NCBI RefSeq assembly: GCF_004337985.1
Contig: NC_043742.1
Span: 5,966,983 to 6,030,982, forward strand
Length of the DNA stretch: 64,000 bases
Direction of reading: 5' to 3'
Source: Pyricularia pennisetigena
Lineage: Eukaryota > Ascomycota > Sordariomycetes > Magnaporthales > Pyriculariaceae
The translations under genes were made by a program, and so were the position numbers. The notes beneath the pieces are model-generated. The model was not told where the DNA came from and ran no database searches. It saw only the letters and a list, made by a program, of their open reading frames with translations. Positions within the stretch are counted from its first letter, which is position 1, and each line of letters begins with the position of its first letter. Below are positions 47,632 to 59,854 of the stretch, in pieces.

Positions 47632-49653
47632 ATGGCATCCAGGGCAGTGAAGAGACGAAAGATCACGCCGCCTCCAGCAGACGGTGAGACTGATGGCTCC
47701 AAGAAGGCAAGCAGCACCGCATTTTTCAACAAGCACGCTGCTAGCTGGAACTTGGAGCAGGACTATGAATCCAGACCGCGCAAGGGAAAGAAGAAGGATA
47801 AGGAGAGCACCCGCCTGCCCATAAAGACAGCAGATGGTCTCATCCAACATACCGAGGCGCCAGACGCCGATGCGGTGAGCGACGAAGAATGGCTCGACGA
47901 TGGCAGTGAGGCAGGCGCCCCGTCTGAGGATGCTCCCGCTGAGCCTGTCGCCGCCAAAGTTCCAGTAGAACCGCGCGTGTCGGAACGTGAGCAAATATTA
48001 TTCGCCAAGGAAGAGCTGGCCAAACTTGCGGCCGCTTTGAGTGAAGAGCCTGAGGAGAATCCGGGCGCGTTCAAGGCTCTGGCACAGCTCGGACAGACAA
48101 ACATTGTCGCCATCAAGAAACTTTGTCTGGTCACCCAAATGACTATCTACAAAGACGTTATCCCAGGCTATCGCATTCGACCGGCGGAGCAGGACATGGA
48201 GAAGGAGAAGCTTTCAAAGGAAGTTCGAAGAGTTAGGATGTATGAGCAATCGCTGGTCTCCGGGTACCACTCTTACATCAAAGAACTCGCAGCCCTTGCC
48301 AAGGCAAAGGACCCGGGGACAGCAAAATACTCCAGCATCGCCATAACATGTGCGTGCTCGTTGCTCACATCGGTCCCACACTTCAATTTTCGCACCGACC
48401 TCATCAAGATCTTGGTCACTAAGCTGAGCAGCAGAAAGGTGGATGATTCGTACAACAAGTGTCTACGGGCTCTCGAGAGACTGTTTCGCGATGATGAGGA
48501 GGGAAGGCCGGCAATGGAGGCCGTTGCTCTCCTTGCCAAGATGATGAAGGCGCGAAACTACCGCGTCGATGAGTCCGCACTCAACTTATTCCTTCACCTA
48601 CGTCTGCTGTCCGAATTCTCTGGCAAGGCATCGCAGGATCATGTTGATCGACCGATCGAGGAGGGCAAAAAGCCCAAGGTCAAGAGGGAATTCCGCACAA
48701 AACGGGAACGGAAGCTCTTGAAGGAGCAAAAGGCAGTTGAGAAGGATATGGCGCATGCCGATGCCTTGGTGAGCCATGAGGAACGGGATCGAATGCAGTC
48801 GGAGACTCTAAAACTCGTGTTTGCCACCTACTTCCGAATCTTGAAGCTCAGGCTGCCACATCTGATGGGAGCCGTACTCGAAGGGCTAGCCAAGTATGCA
48901 CATTTGATCAACCAAGATTTCTTTGGAGACCTTTTGGAGGCGCTTAAGGACCTTATTCAGCAAACAGACGAAGACGCAAACGGGGATACCGCGGAGGGTG
49001 ACGCAGCCGTAGAAAACGGTGCTGAGGACGTAGAGGCCCGCAACACCAGCCGCGAGTCTCTTCTCTGCATAGTCACTGCTTTCGCACTACTTGCGGGACA
49101 GGACGCACATAACAGTCGGTCTCAGCTCCACCTGGACCTTTCCTACTTCACGACGCGTCTATTCAAGGGCTTGACGGATCTCTCGGTGAACCCAGACCTG
49201 GAGCTGGGCGCCGGATCGCTGCACCTCCCAGACCCCGACAGACCCAGCTCGACAAAGTCAAACAAAGTGAACCTGCAGACCACGACGGTGCTGCTGATCA
49301 GGTGCCTGACGGGCGTCCTGCTACCGCCATGGAACATACGCTCCGTGCCACCCTTGCGCCTTGCGGCGTTCACGAAGCAGCTCATGACTGCATCGCTACA
49401 GGTGCCGGAGAAGTCGTGCCAGGCCATACTGGCCCTTCTGCACGACGTGTCGCACACTCACGGAAAGAAGATTGCGGCGCTGTGGAACACCGAGGAGCGC
49501 AAGGGTGACGGCAACTTTAACCCCCTCAGCGAGACCGTCGAAGGAAGTAACCCCTTCGCGACCACCGTGTGGGAAGGAGAACTGTTGAGGAGACATTACT
49601 GTCCCAAGGTGCGGGAGGGCGCCAAACTGTTGGAGAAGAGTCTTTCCATGTGA
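47632..49653 (+). CDS. NOC3: Nucleolar complex protein Noc3
   Basis: Single exon, 673 residues. Family role: with Noc2 it accompanies late nucleolar and nucleoplasmic pre-60S particles, and in yeast it is also linked to replication-origin licensing. Visible features: a basic N-terminus (MASRAVKRRK), an acidic stretch (SDEEWLDDGSE, about 83-93) and the Noc3 helical domain (about 120-320). A highly basic segment (KVKREFRTKRERKLLKEQK, about 345-365) precedes the C-terminal CBF/Mak21-type domain (about 390-660). That domain contains the LLPPWNIRSVPPLRLAAF and ALLHDVSHTHGKKIAALW segments. The start ATG is the first in frame after the TATA-like palindrome. Divergent from UTP10, so the two are probably co-expressed. 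Confident. Confidence 0.92.
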   Translation: MASRAVKRRKITPPPADGETDGSKKASSTAFFNKHAASWNLEQDYESRPRKGKKKDKESTRLPIKTADGLIQHTEAPDADAVSDEEWLDDGSEAGAPSEDAPAEPVAAKVPVEPRVSEREQILFAKEELAKLAAALSEEPEENPGAFKALAQLGQTNIVAIKKLCLVTQMTIYKDVIPGYRIRPAEQDMEKEKLSKEVRRVRMYEQSLVSGYHSYIKELAALAKAKDPGTAKYSSIAITCACSLLTSVPHFNFRTDLIKILVTKLSSRKVDDSYNKCLRALERLFRDDEEGRPAMEAVALLAKMMKARNYRVDESALNLFLHLRLLSEFSGKASQDHVDRPIEEGKKPKVKREFRTKRERKLLKEQKAVEKDMAHADALVSHEERDRMQSETLKLVFATYFRILKLRLPHLMGAVLEGLAKYAHLINQDFFGDLLEALKDLIQQTDEDANGDTAEGDAAVENGAEDVEARNTSRESLLCIVTAFALLAGQDAHNSRSQLHLDLSYFTTRLFKGLTDLSVNPDLELGAGSLHLPDPDRPSSTKSNKVNLQTTTVLLIRCLTGVLLPPWNIRSVPPLRLAAFTKQLMTASLQVPEKSCQAILALLHDVSHTHGKKIAALWNTEERKGDGNFNPLSETVEGSNPFATTVWEGELLRRHYCPKVREGAKLLEKSLSM

Positions 49654-50996
49654 GGAGCGAAGCGAATAGAAGAAGAAGAACAAAAAGAAAAGTGGTCATT
49701 CGAAAGAGTTCAGTCCATTTCCCCTCAGGTGATGTGACATGCTGCGTAGAAAACCTGATGCGACGAAAGCTTATGTTTGCAACCTCTCGACACCCCTGGA
49801 TCATCTCGTGTCCCTCCCTGATCTTGCGTCCCTGGACTTAAGTACAACAGTGTATTTGTTCATTCAGCCAGCTAGCCCTAGTCCGGTTGCTTGTTTGCAA
49901 GGCCGTGGCGGGTGGCGATTACTGATGATGCAAGTGCGCACTCAAATCGAAAATCATGCTTTTGGATACCCCATCTGATCAGCGATAAGAGTAGGCTTGG
50001 GGGAACATGTCCCTACACACAGATTTCTCTTTGTAAGCATCAGGCGATCGAATTTAAATTGTTCTAAGATAGACTGTTGGGATGCCCCAAGGACAATTGC
50101 ACGCTCCCGTAAAGGTATTAACATGTCCCCATAAATCACCCAACGTCTCCACTTCCCAGCAGGCAATGATAGAAGGTACTGAATGACAACTGCAAAGAGG
50201 TGAGTTGATGAATGCAGAAAAGATACCGTTGCGACTTGCATCTCCCCTATCCGACTCGAAGACAACACTCATGACTGGTAGATACTATCACACACACCTG
50301 AACGTAGCCCAGCTTGCATCCTAAAGCGTCGAAAGAACTCACTAAACTCAACACAGATAAGCAAGAACGCGAACTGAACAAGACAACGAGGATTGCGATC
50401 CGACCAACTCATATATACAAAAGAGATGCAACGCATAGTCAGCTTATCCCCAAGGCTGCTTCCCTTTTTTTTGTTTCCGCCCTATGCTTTTGCGGGTCTT
50501 AGACTGATGCAGCCGTTGAATGTAAAACCAAACAGGGAAAGAATTCAAGAGGTTAGGACAAAGGTTTTCTGTGATCTTTCTAAAGATTTTGTGATTTTAT
50601 GCCACTGAACAGAAGAAATAGAAAGGCTCTGTCGAAGGAAAATGGATGAAACAAAAGCTCATAAAAGATGTAAAAGATATAAATGTGTCAAAACGGTCAA
50701 GGCGCCGGTAAATGGGTGAAGTAAACTCGAAGGAAGGAGAAGACGAAGGAATAATAGAAAAAAAGAGAAAAAAAAAAAAAAAAGAAAAGAAAAAACCACC
50801 GTTTGACATTCTCATATCGAGAAGAACGCCCCCCAAATGTAGTTAGTGCCGAACATCAAGAAATCCCACCCCAAGCGTCGCTCATATAATAGCCAGCTGT
50901 TTATGACAGCAAAGTCCCCTATTGTACAACAGAAAAAGAAGAATAAGTATGGTGTGCCGTCGAAAGACGACGGTCCCGGAAATCAAATGAGCAATC
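49654..50996. other. Convergent spacer NOC3-STE12
   Basis: Facing 3' ends over 1.3 kb, with an A16 tract (50768-50783). No gene is supported; the STE12 3' untranslated region may occupy much of it. Confidence 0.65.
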
Positions 50997-53604
50997 TCAC
51001 ATCATGCCACCGGCATTGATGGGTTGAGGTTGGCTCATTTGCATCGGCTGCATCAGCGTCTGCATCGAGTTGAATGTTGGCGCATGGTTCATTGCCCCAG
51101 CGTTAGGGCTGACAGCATTTGAGCTCGGGTGCTGCGATGAGTTGCCGTGAGCCATTGCCGAGTTCAGTGACGACGTAACGTATCCACCCTCCGAGGTTGG
51201 AGAAGCTTCCTCCAGAGAACCCAGGTGGTCCTCACCCGAGTACTCTTCCTCGTCCTCACCGGACAGGATAAGTCCCTCACCGCCATCGGCCCGATCATGG
51301 GTGCGCTTGTGTCTAAAGGTTAGAGAAAAGAGAAGAGTTAGTCAATGGTTGCTATACAGAAGACGAGACATGTCGTTTCCTGTTTGAAAAGTGTTGTGCT
51401 TCTGCTTTGTGCTGTGGCGTGACGGACGACGCGACGATGGCTGGCGTGGTGGGCGGCTTGGTTTTGCTCAAATTCATCGACGGTGACTCCTTTCTGGTAC
51501 ATAGCAGGCGCACAACATCTTCAACCAGGAAAAGACAAAGGAAATGATACATCAAGGAAAGGTAAGGGGCATACTGTGCTAGGTTGTCTGATCGGGAGAA
51601 CGCCTTGCTACAATAAGGGCAGATGTAGGGTCTTTCTTGTGTATGGGTTCTCACGTGTCTGGAAGGTTCGGTTTTTGGTCAGAAACAGGCCCGCGCGGGC
51701 TTTGCTTTTGGTCAAGTTGTCTTTCTGCGGGGGATATTTTTTTTTTGGTTTCACAAATGAAAGTTGGTGCAGTCTTACCGCTTCAGGTGCTCGAGGCGCT
51801 TGAAGAGACGTCCGCAGGTCGGGATCGGGCACGAGTGTGACTTCTGCGGGTAGGGGCCGACTTCACTGCCCATGACAGTTGCCGAGCGTGCCCTGCGGGC
51901 AACGGTCGGGCCACCCTGGGCCATTGGCCTGCGGTCGTCCATGGGGCTGGTCATATCTTCAGAGGGCATAGGGTATTGTTGTTGTTCCAGGTTGACATTG
52001 TGCATGCCGGGGCTGCCTTCCACCGTGGAGAGAGGGGTTCCGTGTCGGGACATTTGCTCCATGGCTTCCCTCTGGTGGTTTGCCATTGACATGGGCGGGT
52101 TGCTGTAGATGAGTCCAGGGGGCGAGTTGTCAAGCGACTCATCGCCTTCAGCAACTGGACCGACGGATGCCGACACAGATCGACGCAGGTCCGATGGCCT
52201 GTGGGCGGCGGTGGCGGCAGCTGTGGCTGCGGCGATGGCCGACATGCCTGGCGGGATTGATGAGCGTCTTCTCCTCTGCTTGTAGGTTGGCGAGCCCTCA
52301 ATCACAGAGTAAACGTTGTTTGACCCATAGGACCTTGTGAATTGGGGGCCAGCCAGATTGGACGGAGGCAACTGGATCATACCGTTTAAGCCGTTGACAC
52401 CGTTCATGTGATCAGGGATAGCAGTGTAGAGTCCAGTCTCCTCGTTGGCGATGTAGGCAGGCTCAGCACCCATGCCCATGGCTTGCTGGGGAGGCGTGAG
52501 AGGCTCGAAGGAGATTCCCCTGTTACCGTAGTCGTCATAGTGGGATGACACGAAGGAAGGCGCGGGAGAGTACTCAAGACCGTAGGCGGGCATGGAGGCG
52601 TGGCGCTGGTGGCCTTGGGTGATTGGGACTCCGTTTTGGTTGTACTGGACGCGGTTGAAGTCAGGCTCCCGCTTGACTGCCGGCTGGGGCGGCATCCCCG
52701 GACCCATCGCCATCGCGGCATAAGGGACCATGGCGTCCAGGCCATCCGCTAAAGGGGCCATCGATTGGGGCATTGGCTGGGGCATCATCTGGGGCGGCGG
52801 AGGCATCGAGTCCATCGCCCTCATGACAGGGGACGTGGATTGCGACGGGGGGAAGGAAACCTGCTGGGCGTTGAAGGAAGACGAGTTCGCCTGTTGAGCC
52901 TTGGTCAATTGCTCGTAAAGCGACTGCGACGAATCATACTGGAAGGACAGAGCCGGCTCGCTGACGGCCATGGTGGTGGCCTCCTGGCCCATCTTTTCCC
53001 TCTTCAGATCCCTCTCGAGCGCATCAAGGAAAAGACGGTCGTGTGGTACGCTATACCAGTAGAAAACCTTTTGCTTCTTTTGCGTCCTGATGCAGTTGTT
53101 CTTGTACAGGAAGTCCAAGAATGGGCTCTTGGGCTCCTCGAGGGAGGCGTCGGTGCCAGATTTCAAGTTTCGGAGATCTGAGAAGATGCCCTCCTCAAAC
53201 TTCTTTGAGTTCTTTACCGGCCGGCCAAAGGCTTGGAACCTGAACGACAGGCATCGTACAATGTCTGTGCCAGAGATGTGAAAGAGATTGTTCCATAGTA
53301 CGCAAGAAACATATTCCCCGGTGGGTAATAGGAACCTGCGAATGTACTGGTCTGGTTGCCAATCGACGGGGGCAGATATGAGGAAGTATTTCACTAGGAA
53401 CTGTTAGTCTTTCCTCTTTCTCTCTATACCCGGGCGCTGGTGGAGGAAACAATATGTTGCTGGGAGAGACTCACGATTATCGACCTGCTGCAGAGCGACC
53501 TGGGCATCGTGTGGTAACGCTTGTTGTGCTTCTGTGCTGAGCATGAAGGTTTCGGGTTTTTGAGGCGCGGCGGCGACGCCGGCGTTGTGCGGATGAGAGT
53601 ACAT
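50997..53604 (-). CDS. STE12: Ste12-type transcription factor with zinc fingers
   Basis: Four exons: 53604-53475, 53393-51779, 51658-51575 and 51312-50997, giving 714 residues. Introns are 81, 120 and 262 nt, the last the longest in the window. Family role: the nuclear factor downstream of the Fus3/Kss1-type MAP kinase; homologues in plant-associated fungi (Mst12 in the rice blast fungus) are needed for invasive growth and mating. Visible features: the STE homeodomain-like DNA-binding region (about 35-150), a long Gln/Pro/Met-rich middle, and a basic KQRRRRSS patch. Two C2H2 fingers follow: C565/C570/H583/H587 and C595/C598/H611/H615. Exon 3 encodes residues 583-609, spanning both fingers. 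The start at MYSHPHNAG is the only ATG for about 1.5 kb upstream on the sense strand. Very confident. Confidence 0.95.
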
Positions 53605-55129
53605 GTTGAGGGACGACTCTATACAAGACGTCAAGTCTCAAGCGAGACCTGGGAGGTGCGGGAAGCCAAGGGAACGAATGCAGTGACGAGATTGAATCTG
53701 AAAGCGTGACTTGACGGGACGTTGATGATCGTGGATACGGGGGTCCAGCCTGCGTTGCAAGCCGTTGTCGCTGAGGCGCTGCCTTGATTCTAGTATGTTT
53801 GTTTCTGATGATGAGTGAAATGAGAGGCGTCGAGTCCAGCCCGGAGAGGGGGAAGTGGTCCAATTGCTTCAAGCGAATGGATGCGAGAGTGGTTGCGTCG
53901 CTAGTGTACACCGTCTAGGTGCGCCGCTAATATAAAAAAAAAAAGGGGGGTGGATATTTTCAATGTTTGCCAGTAAGCGGTGGAGTAGTGAAGGGGGGGG
54001 CCCTCGACACGGCGATGTAATGGTAAATTGCCCGTTCCAAGCCTGTAATGCTCCTGTGCCAGTGGAGGCAGCGGGGTGGCGGCAGGTAAACAATTGGAGT
54101 CGAGCGAAATTAGTCGAGAATTATCGAAACGAAAATAGTGTGCAGGTCGGTTGTTGGACAAAGATATAGTTATTCCCAAGGAATCGCCAATGACCTTTTT
54201 CAAATTGAACAAGATAGCTGGCCAAATTTTGCAACACTGCGCGTCGGAAGCCGGGTATTTTCGTCTAGGGTACGCGACTACTGAAAAACTCGCCCCAAAA
54301 AAAAAATCAAATCAAAGAAGTGAAGAGGCCTAGTGCACAAGGCAAGTACACACAAATGAATAGAAAAGAGGGCGGAAAGAAGGAGGGTGATTGTGCTGTC
54401 TAGGGCTCAGCGAAGACAGACAAGAAGGGGGTGAGAGCCTCCTTTTTGCGAATATGCGGATTGAAGGAGGAGGGCAGCGGAAAAGAAGAGGGACAAAAAA
54501 AAAAGGAAGAGTCTTGAACAGACGGGAGAGCCACGCGCGAGCGGGTGAGAGCGAGGGTCTGGGGGTTTAATGATTTTCGCGTAGCTGCGTGGGAATCGTT
54601 TTTGGAGATTGTGGCTGCTGGACCGCTGTTTGGTGGCACTGGTGGATAGCCGGGAGTCTTCCTGGCTAATCAGAACAAGGCGTTTCTGAAGGACAGTGGG
54701 TGGGTGGATGGGTGTGGGTGTGTGCCGGTACCGGCTTGACAGCCCCCAGGAGCAGGACTGACTTGGGGTGGGCAGTGTGCAGTGACCTTGCCAGGTAGAG
54801 GTAGGTACCTTGGTCTGGCGGTTCAACGGACGAGAAGGGCTTTGCTTTGGAAGGACGAGCAGGGGGTCGGACGATGGATGATGGACGGAAGAATGCGAAT
54901 GCCCGGTCGGTTGGACACTCCACAAAAGTCGCCCGCTTCAGGTACCAGGTGGGGGGTTGTATAAGTGGATACCAAGAGGAATAACGCAGATGGCAAGGGT
55001 CAAGAACGGGAGGAGCCAAAAGATGAACGAATTCTCCAAAAAAAGATAAAAACAAGAAGTAAAAGAAAATTAAAAATTAAAAAAAAAAAGTAAAATAGTA
55101 GGAGAGACACAAAGACAGAAGCAAGTCTC
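53605..55129 (-). promoter_or_regulatory. STE12 upstream region devoid of sense ATG
   Basis: Reading the minus strand, there is not one ATG in these 1525 bp, whereas the plus strand of the same stretch has roughly 25. The sense strand is pyrimidine-rich with T/C runs. At its distal end, around 55030-55110, the sense strand is T/A-rich. I infer an unusually long AUG-free 5' leader of the STE12 mRNA, possibly with an intron. Promoter position is not determined. Confidence 0.5.
54698..54718 (+). promoter_or_regulatory. G-quadruplex motif in STE12 upstream region
   Basis: Four GGG runs at 54698, 54702, 54710 and 54716 with loops of 1, 5 and 3 nt satisfy the usual quadruplex pattern. The G-rich strand is the template strand for STE12, 1.1 kb upstream of its start. 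Formation in the cell is not known. Confidence 0.5.
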
Positions 55130-55132
55130 CAT

Positions 55133-58100
55133 CTTTACGAGCCAGGGGTACAGCCGAGGACAGGGCCGGTCAAGCACAAAAAAGCAGTCCAGGGATGTTG
55201 CTGGGGCACGACTCTGTCCCCTCTTGCCTGACGTTACCTTGAATGGCCATGAGCGCCCGTGCGTACGCGCCTCTATGCAGGCCCTAGCCCGTTCTAGCTC
55301 TTGTTCCTCTTTCCTGGTGCTCCCTTGTACTCGTTTTGTTCCTCTTGATCCTGGGTTTGCCCAGTTGAGCCCAAGCTCCCAACGGGCAAGCCCATCATCT
55401 CCACCTCGACTCCATGGACCATGCCTGGCCTGTGATGGAGCGGGACTAGCTGTTTGTGGACAACAGCCCGCGGTCCGTGAGCAATCAAGTCGCCCTTTGC
55501 AAAAGCATGTATGGACGGTACAGTACCGTACCACGACGTATTGCAATTGCCACGACTGTACATGCAGAGGTACCCCAGCTCCCCAAGTCGAAGAGAACTA
55601 ATGTGGGAGTGATGCGGGTGGTGGCACGCATCCTTTTCTAATTAGCAGGTTGCAGAACCCCCAGGCAAGTGTGATATATCAACGGCGCAACAACACAGAC
55701 CCGCGGCTACGTGATTATGCTATGTGATCTTGACAGCCGACTAGCTTGGCAAACTTGTTTTGCACCTAGGTGAAGTCATGATGGCGAGCCAGATCCTGAA
55801 GCATAGCCGTACTGTTTGCTGTCGAAACCGGGCACTATATTCTCTTCAAGTCGATGGACTGAGGTGGTCTGGCTTTTTCTTGACAGCCGGGCCGTATATC
55901 CTGAATCAACCAAGGATGAGATTGCAAACTGGCGCTGGATTGAAGTCAGCGTCCAGGCCTGTGACAAGGCAGGCATATACTGAGTACAGGGTACGAAGTA
56001 CATATTTTCATACGAAGCATACAAGTACAGTACTGGAAATGGCAGGGCAGGCCAAGACAACGTGGAGACAAACGGTCGAGTCTGGACACTGCATCACGCT
56101 GATCTTTTTTTTTTTTTTCTCCTGTCTAATATTTTTTTCGACGTAGTATGCAATCGGGGCGGCGAGCGATCATCAAAAGAGCCGGTTTTTAATGTCCACG
56201 TTAATGAAATTCGTTCCCGCTTCAGTACAACCTTTTCCATTTGGAAAAAGGGACCATGGACGGCTTTCTTGGCTGACAGCTCCAACGGGATTCAGATAAT
56301 ATTGTTTTTGTTTTCTTAGTAAGAGAATCCGACGACAGAATTCAAGGGTTTCCAATCGATTGCAGCGTTAAGAAACAATGTGGTGTGGTGGCTGCTGCTA
56401 CAGATCAAGACCCGCGGCGGGTGCGGTATGTGCCGTTTGGAAAATCTGCGACAAGCTGCCCAGCCTGGAGAATGATCCTCAGCCAGTCGGTTCCCGTTTC
56501 TCATTAGGTGCAGACAGGCGAGCGCTACACAAGACAAATTTGGAGGCCGGCACAACCAAACAACGTCCTTTTGACATGTCGTAGTACCAAGCCCATTATT
56601 GAGAACGGCGCATGCAACGAAAGGGGCTATAGGATTTGATATCAGATTGGGTTGGGGAATGAAGTATTTTCTGGTTATTATCTTTTTTTTTTTCTTTTTT
56701 TCTTTTTTCTATCTTAGTCCCCTCGGTCCTTTCAACGCTAGTCAATCGCCATTCCCTCTTCTCGTTGAGAAGTAAGCTCAGAGACGCCGATTATGCGCCT
56801 GTCCAAGTGGGCGTAAAAGATGCGGCTTACTTCGCAAACTTGAACGAGGGGCTTGAATCGCAATCGAAGATGAAATGAGGACATGACGGTGACATTGGCA
56901 AATGGATGAACCGTGTCTGCGAGTTTTTCAATGTCCCGTGGAAAGTGACCAAGTTGGTGCTGGGTCACTAGGTTACCCCTGGCAATTGCAGCGGAACTAG
57001 CAGCGGGAAAAGAGGTCAAAGAGCAACAGCGGCGAGGTAGGCAGGATGACAGGGCTTCCCTCGATTCGATTTCTAGGATTCTGTCATCTTTTGTTTTCTC
57101 TCTCTCTCTCGTACCATGCTCTACCTTTTGTTCTTCCTAAAAGCAAAAATGTCGACAAACCTCAGTCGGTTCCCACAGTGCCTCGATTTTGTGGAAAGGT
57201 ACCCTCGAGTGTAATATGCAAATGAAGCTACTGCGTATGCGATGCGATGTGTGGAGACAAACCAAAGTACAGTACAGTGCCTGCTACGTAATTTATCGAG
57301 CCAGCATGCACACGTACAGTACTTCGTAGTCAGGTCAGCAAAGGCGTATTCGCCCTGTACTCCAACTTCTCGGCATGCGGCTCCCCTTGCATTCGAGAGG
57401 GGCCTGCTAATTTGCGTCAGTGATTGCCGTGGTAGTTTGATTCGAGCCGTCAATCTTAGCGGCGAAGGATGGACTTGTTTGTCCGACTTTACTGTGCTAT
57501 ATCCATTTTTGTTTTATTATTATTCGTTTGTAATATTACGCATCCCCATACGTATCCACTATCAGCTGCATGGGTCGATGTTCTTCGGGTCTGCGCAAGG
57601 CATCAAGTGACTTTGAAAATGGCACGGAACGTGATACTCGTTCAAATCTCGCATTACATTATTCGAACCTTGTTTGCTCTTGTCATCGGTTGCCGAACCC
57701 TGACGTTTGGGGGAAGGGGGGGATTTCCACGATATTTCGCATAGTGTGGTCAATTTTGAGGAGCATGAACACTGAAGGTGCTAAAAGTAAATATAGCAAG
57801 CATTGGCCACCGGATTGGGGACCGGAGGTTTGCCGGCTCAAAAGAACATAAAAAGCGATTTATCAAGTAAATGCGCACTTGCAGATATAATAGTATCGTC
57901 CGTTAATTCGCAAGGTTCCTCGACCTGGCAGTTAGCCAACCTTGATCCAGCGTACCGTGTCCACCGAAACAACCATCAACGAATGTTGGGTGGGGCTGGA
58001 GGACCCTGTTAATCTGAAACACGCCTGGCGCAATGCCTCAGAAATAGCTTGGTTATCCATTCCCCCCCATCACCATGACCAGCAAAACTGTTTGCCCCTC

Positions 58101-59285
58101 CCATGCTTGACTTGGAGGCCACTCGCCCAAAATGCCTACCACATTTCGTCTTTTTTCGCCAATCGTTCCCGGTTAGGGTTTCCCAAATAACATCAATATA
58201 CCTTGTCCCGGCCGAAGTATGAAAGGACAGAGTCGGGCATCGATCCGGGAGTTGGACAAAAGCGAGCCTGCCTTGTTCAGCTCCAAACGATATGTCGTGG
58301 CAAGTTCACTGCCACTAGTCATCTCATTATTTCTACGCAGTCAAGCTGACTGATGGATTTGTGATGTGCGCTACCATGAGAAAGCATGGATATCATTGCT
58401 GATTTTTTTTTTTTTTTTCTGCTTGCCTGTGTCTAGTGGTTGTGTGGATCGAGCTGCACCATCCCATGCACGCAACCTGTTCTGTAATTACCTGCCTTGT
58501 CTCTTGTCTGCCTTGCTTTCCAGCACTCAGGTACAGCAACCATGCAACCATGGCGGGCCAAGAAGAGTCAAGGAGGGTCGACTTTGACCTGCATCCTCCG
58601 TCGTTGGTAACATGACATATACCTAAGTGCCACCGAGTTGGTTCTCCCCTTTTCCACGCAGGCTGACCAGTGGGATAGTTCAACCCACTTCTCGCCCGAC
58701 AGACCTGATTGAAATCGAGGTCGGCTGTCTGTTTCCCCGAATCAAGTACACGGGTCATTCACGGTAGGCTTTTGTCAGTTGTCCATTCGCGGGTCGGGTT
58801 CAATGTCTCAAAGCCACAAGCCGAATTTTTATCCGTTAAGTTCTGAAAAGCTCCGTCCACGAGTGGGTGAACATGGATATTGTTTGTCCGTTGTTGGCAT
58901 ACATTATTACCTACATGTTGCTACATACGAGTGGGCGGCTGGGCGCCATGCAAACAAGACAGGGCAAGGCATCTATCCGCACGGATCATGGCTAGAAGTA
59001 ATTCCCCATCGAGCTCCCCACGGTGTACTGTAGGCTGGGGTGAAATAATGATGATAATACGACAGATTGCAACCTTGTTGCCCGAAATGGACAACAGACC
59101 CGTACCTGCAGAAGCGTCCCTGTCTTGCTAGCAGAGCCAGTGGGAGGGGATCCACGCTTCTAATCGGCCATAAACAGACAACTACCGTACCTAGTCAAGC
59201 AAGCGAGCGTGAGTGGAAGAAAAACTACCGTTTATTGACTGACATGGACATTGCATTGCGACTTAAGTCCTTGCCTCCATTATGA
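55133..59285. other. Gene-free stretch upstream of STE12
   Basis: I find no gene: open frames are short, lack family features and are not joined by convincing introns. It contains T14-T16 tracts (about 56105 and 58403) and four of the seven GTACAGTAC-type 9-mers (55518, 56025, 57267, 57314). At 55515-55529 there is a 15-bp palindrome ACGGTACAGTACCGT, imperfect only at its central base. Confidence 0.5.
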
Positions 59286-59854
59286 NNNNNNNNNNNNNNN
59301 NNNNNNNNNNNNNNNNNNNNNNNNNNNNNNNNNNNNNNNNNNNNNNNNNNNNNNNNNNNNNNNNNNNNNNNNNNNNNNNNNNNNNNNNNNNNNNNNNNNN
59401 NNNNNNNNNNNNNNNNNNNNNNNNNNNNNNNNNNNNNNNNNNNNNNNNNNNNNNNNNNNNNNNNNNNNNNNNNNNNNNNNNNNNNNNNNNNNNNNNNNNN
59501 NNNNNNNNNNNNNNNNNNNNNNNNNNNNNNNNNNNNNNNNNNNNNNNNNNNNNNNNNNNNNNNNNNNNNNNNNNNNNNNNNNNNNNNNNNNNNNNNNNNN
59601 NNNNNNNNNNNNNNNNNNNNNNNNNNNNNNNNNNNNNNNNNNNNNNNNNNNNNNNNNNNNNNNNNNNNNNNNNNNNNNNNNNNNNNNNNNNNNNNNNNNN
59701 NNNNNNNNNNNNNNNNNNNNNNNNNNNNNNNNNNNNNNNNNNNNNNNNNNNNNNNNNNNNNNNNNNNNNNNNNNNNNNNNNNNNNNNNNNNNNNNNNNNN
59801 NNNNNNNNNNNNNNNNNNNNNNNNNNNNNNNNNNNNNNNNNNNNNNNNNNNNNN
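59286..59854. other. Assembly gap (569 N)
   Basis: Undetermined bases ending directly against an A20 tract (59855-59874), which probably caused the break. Open frames through it are artefacts. Confidence 0.99.
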
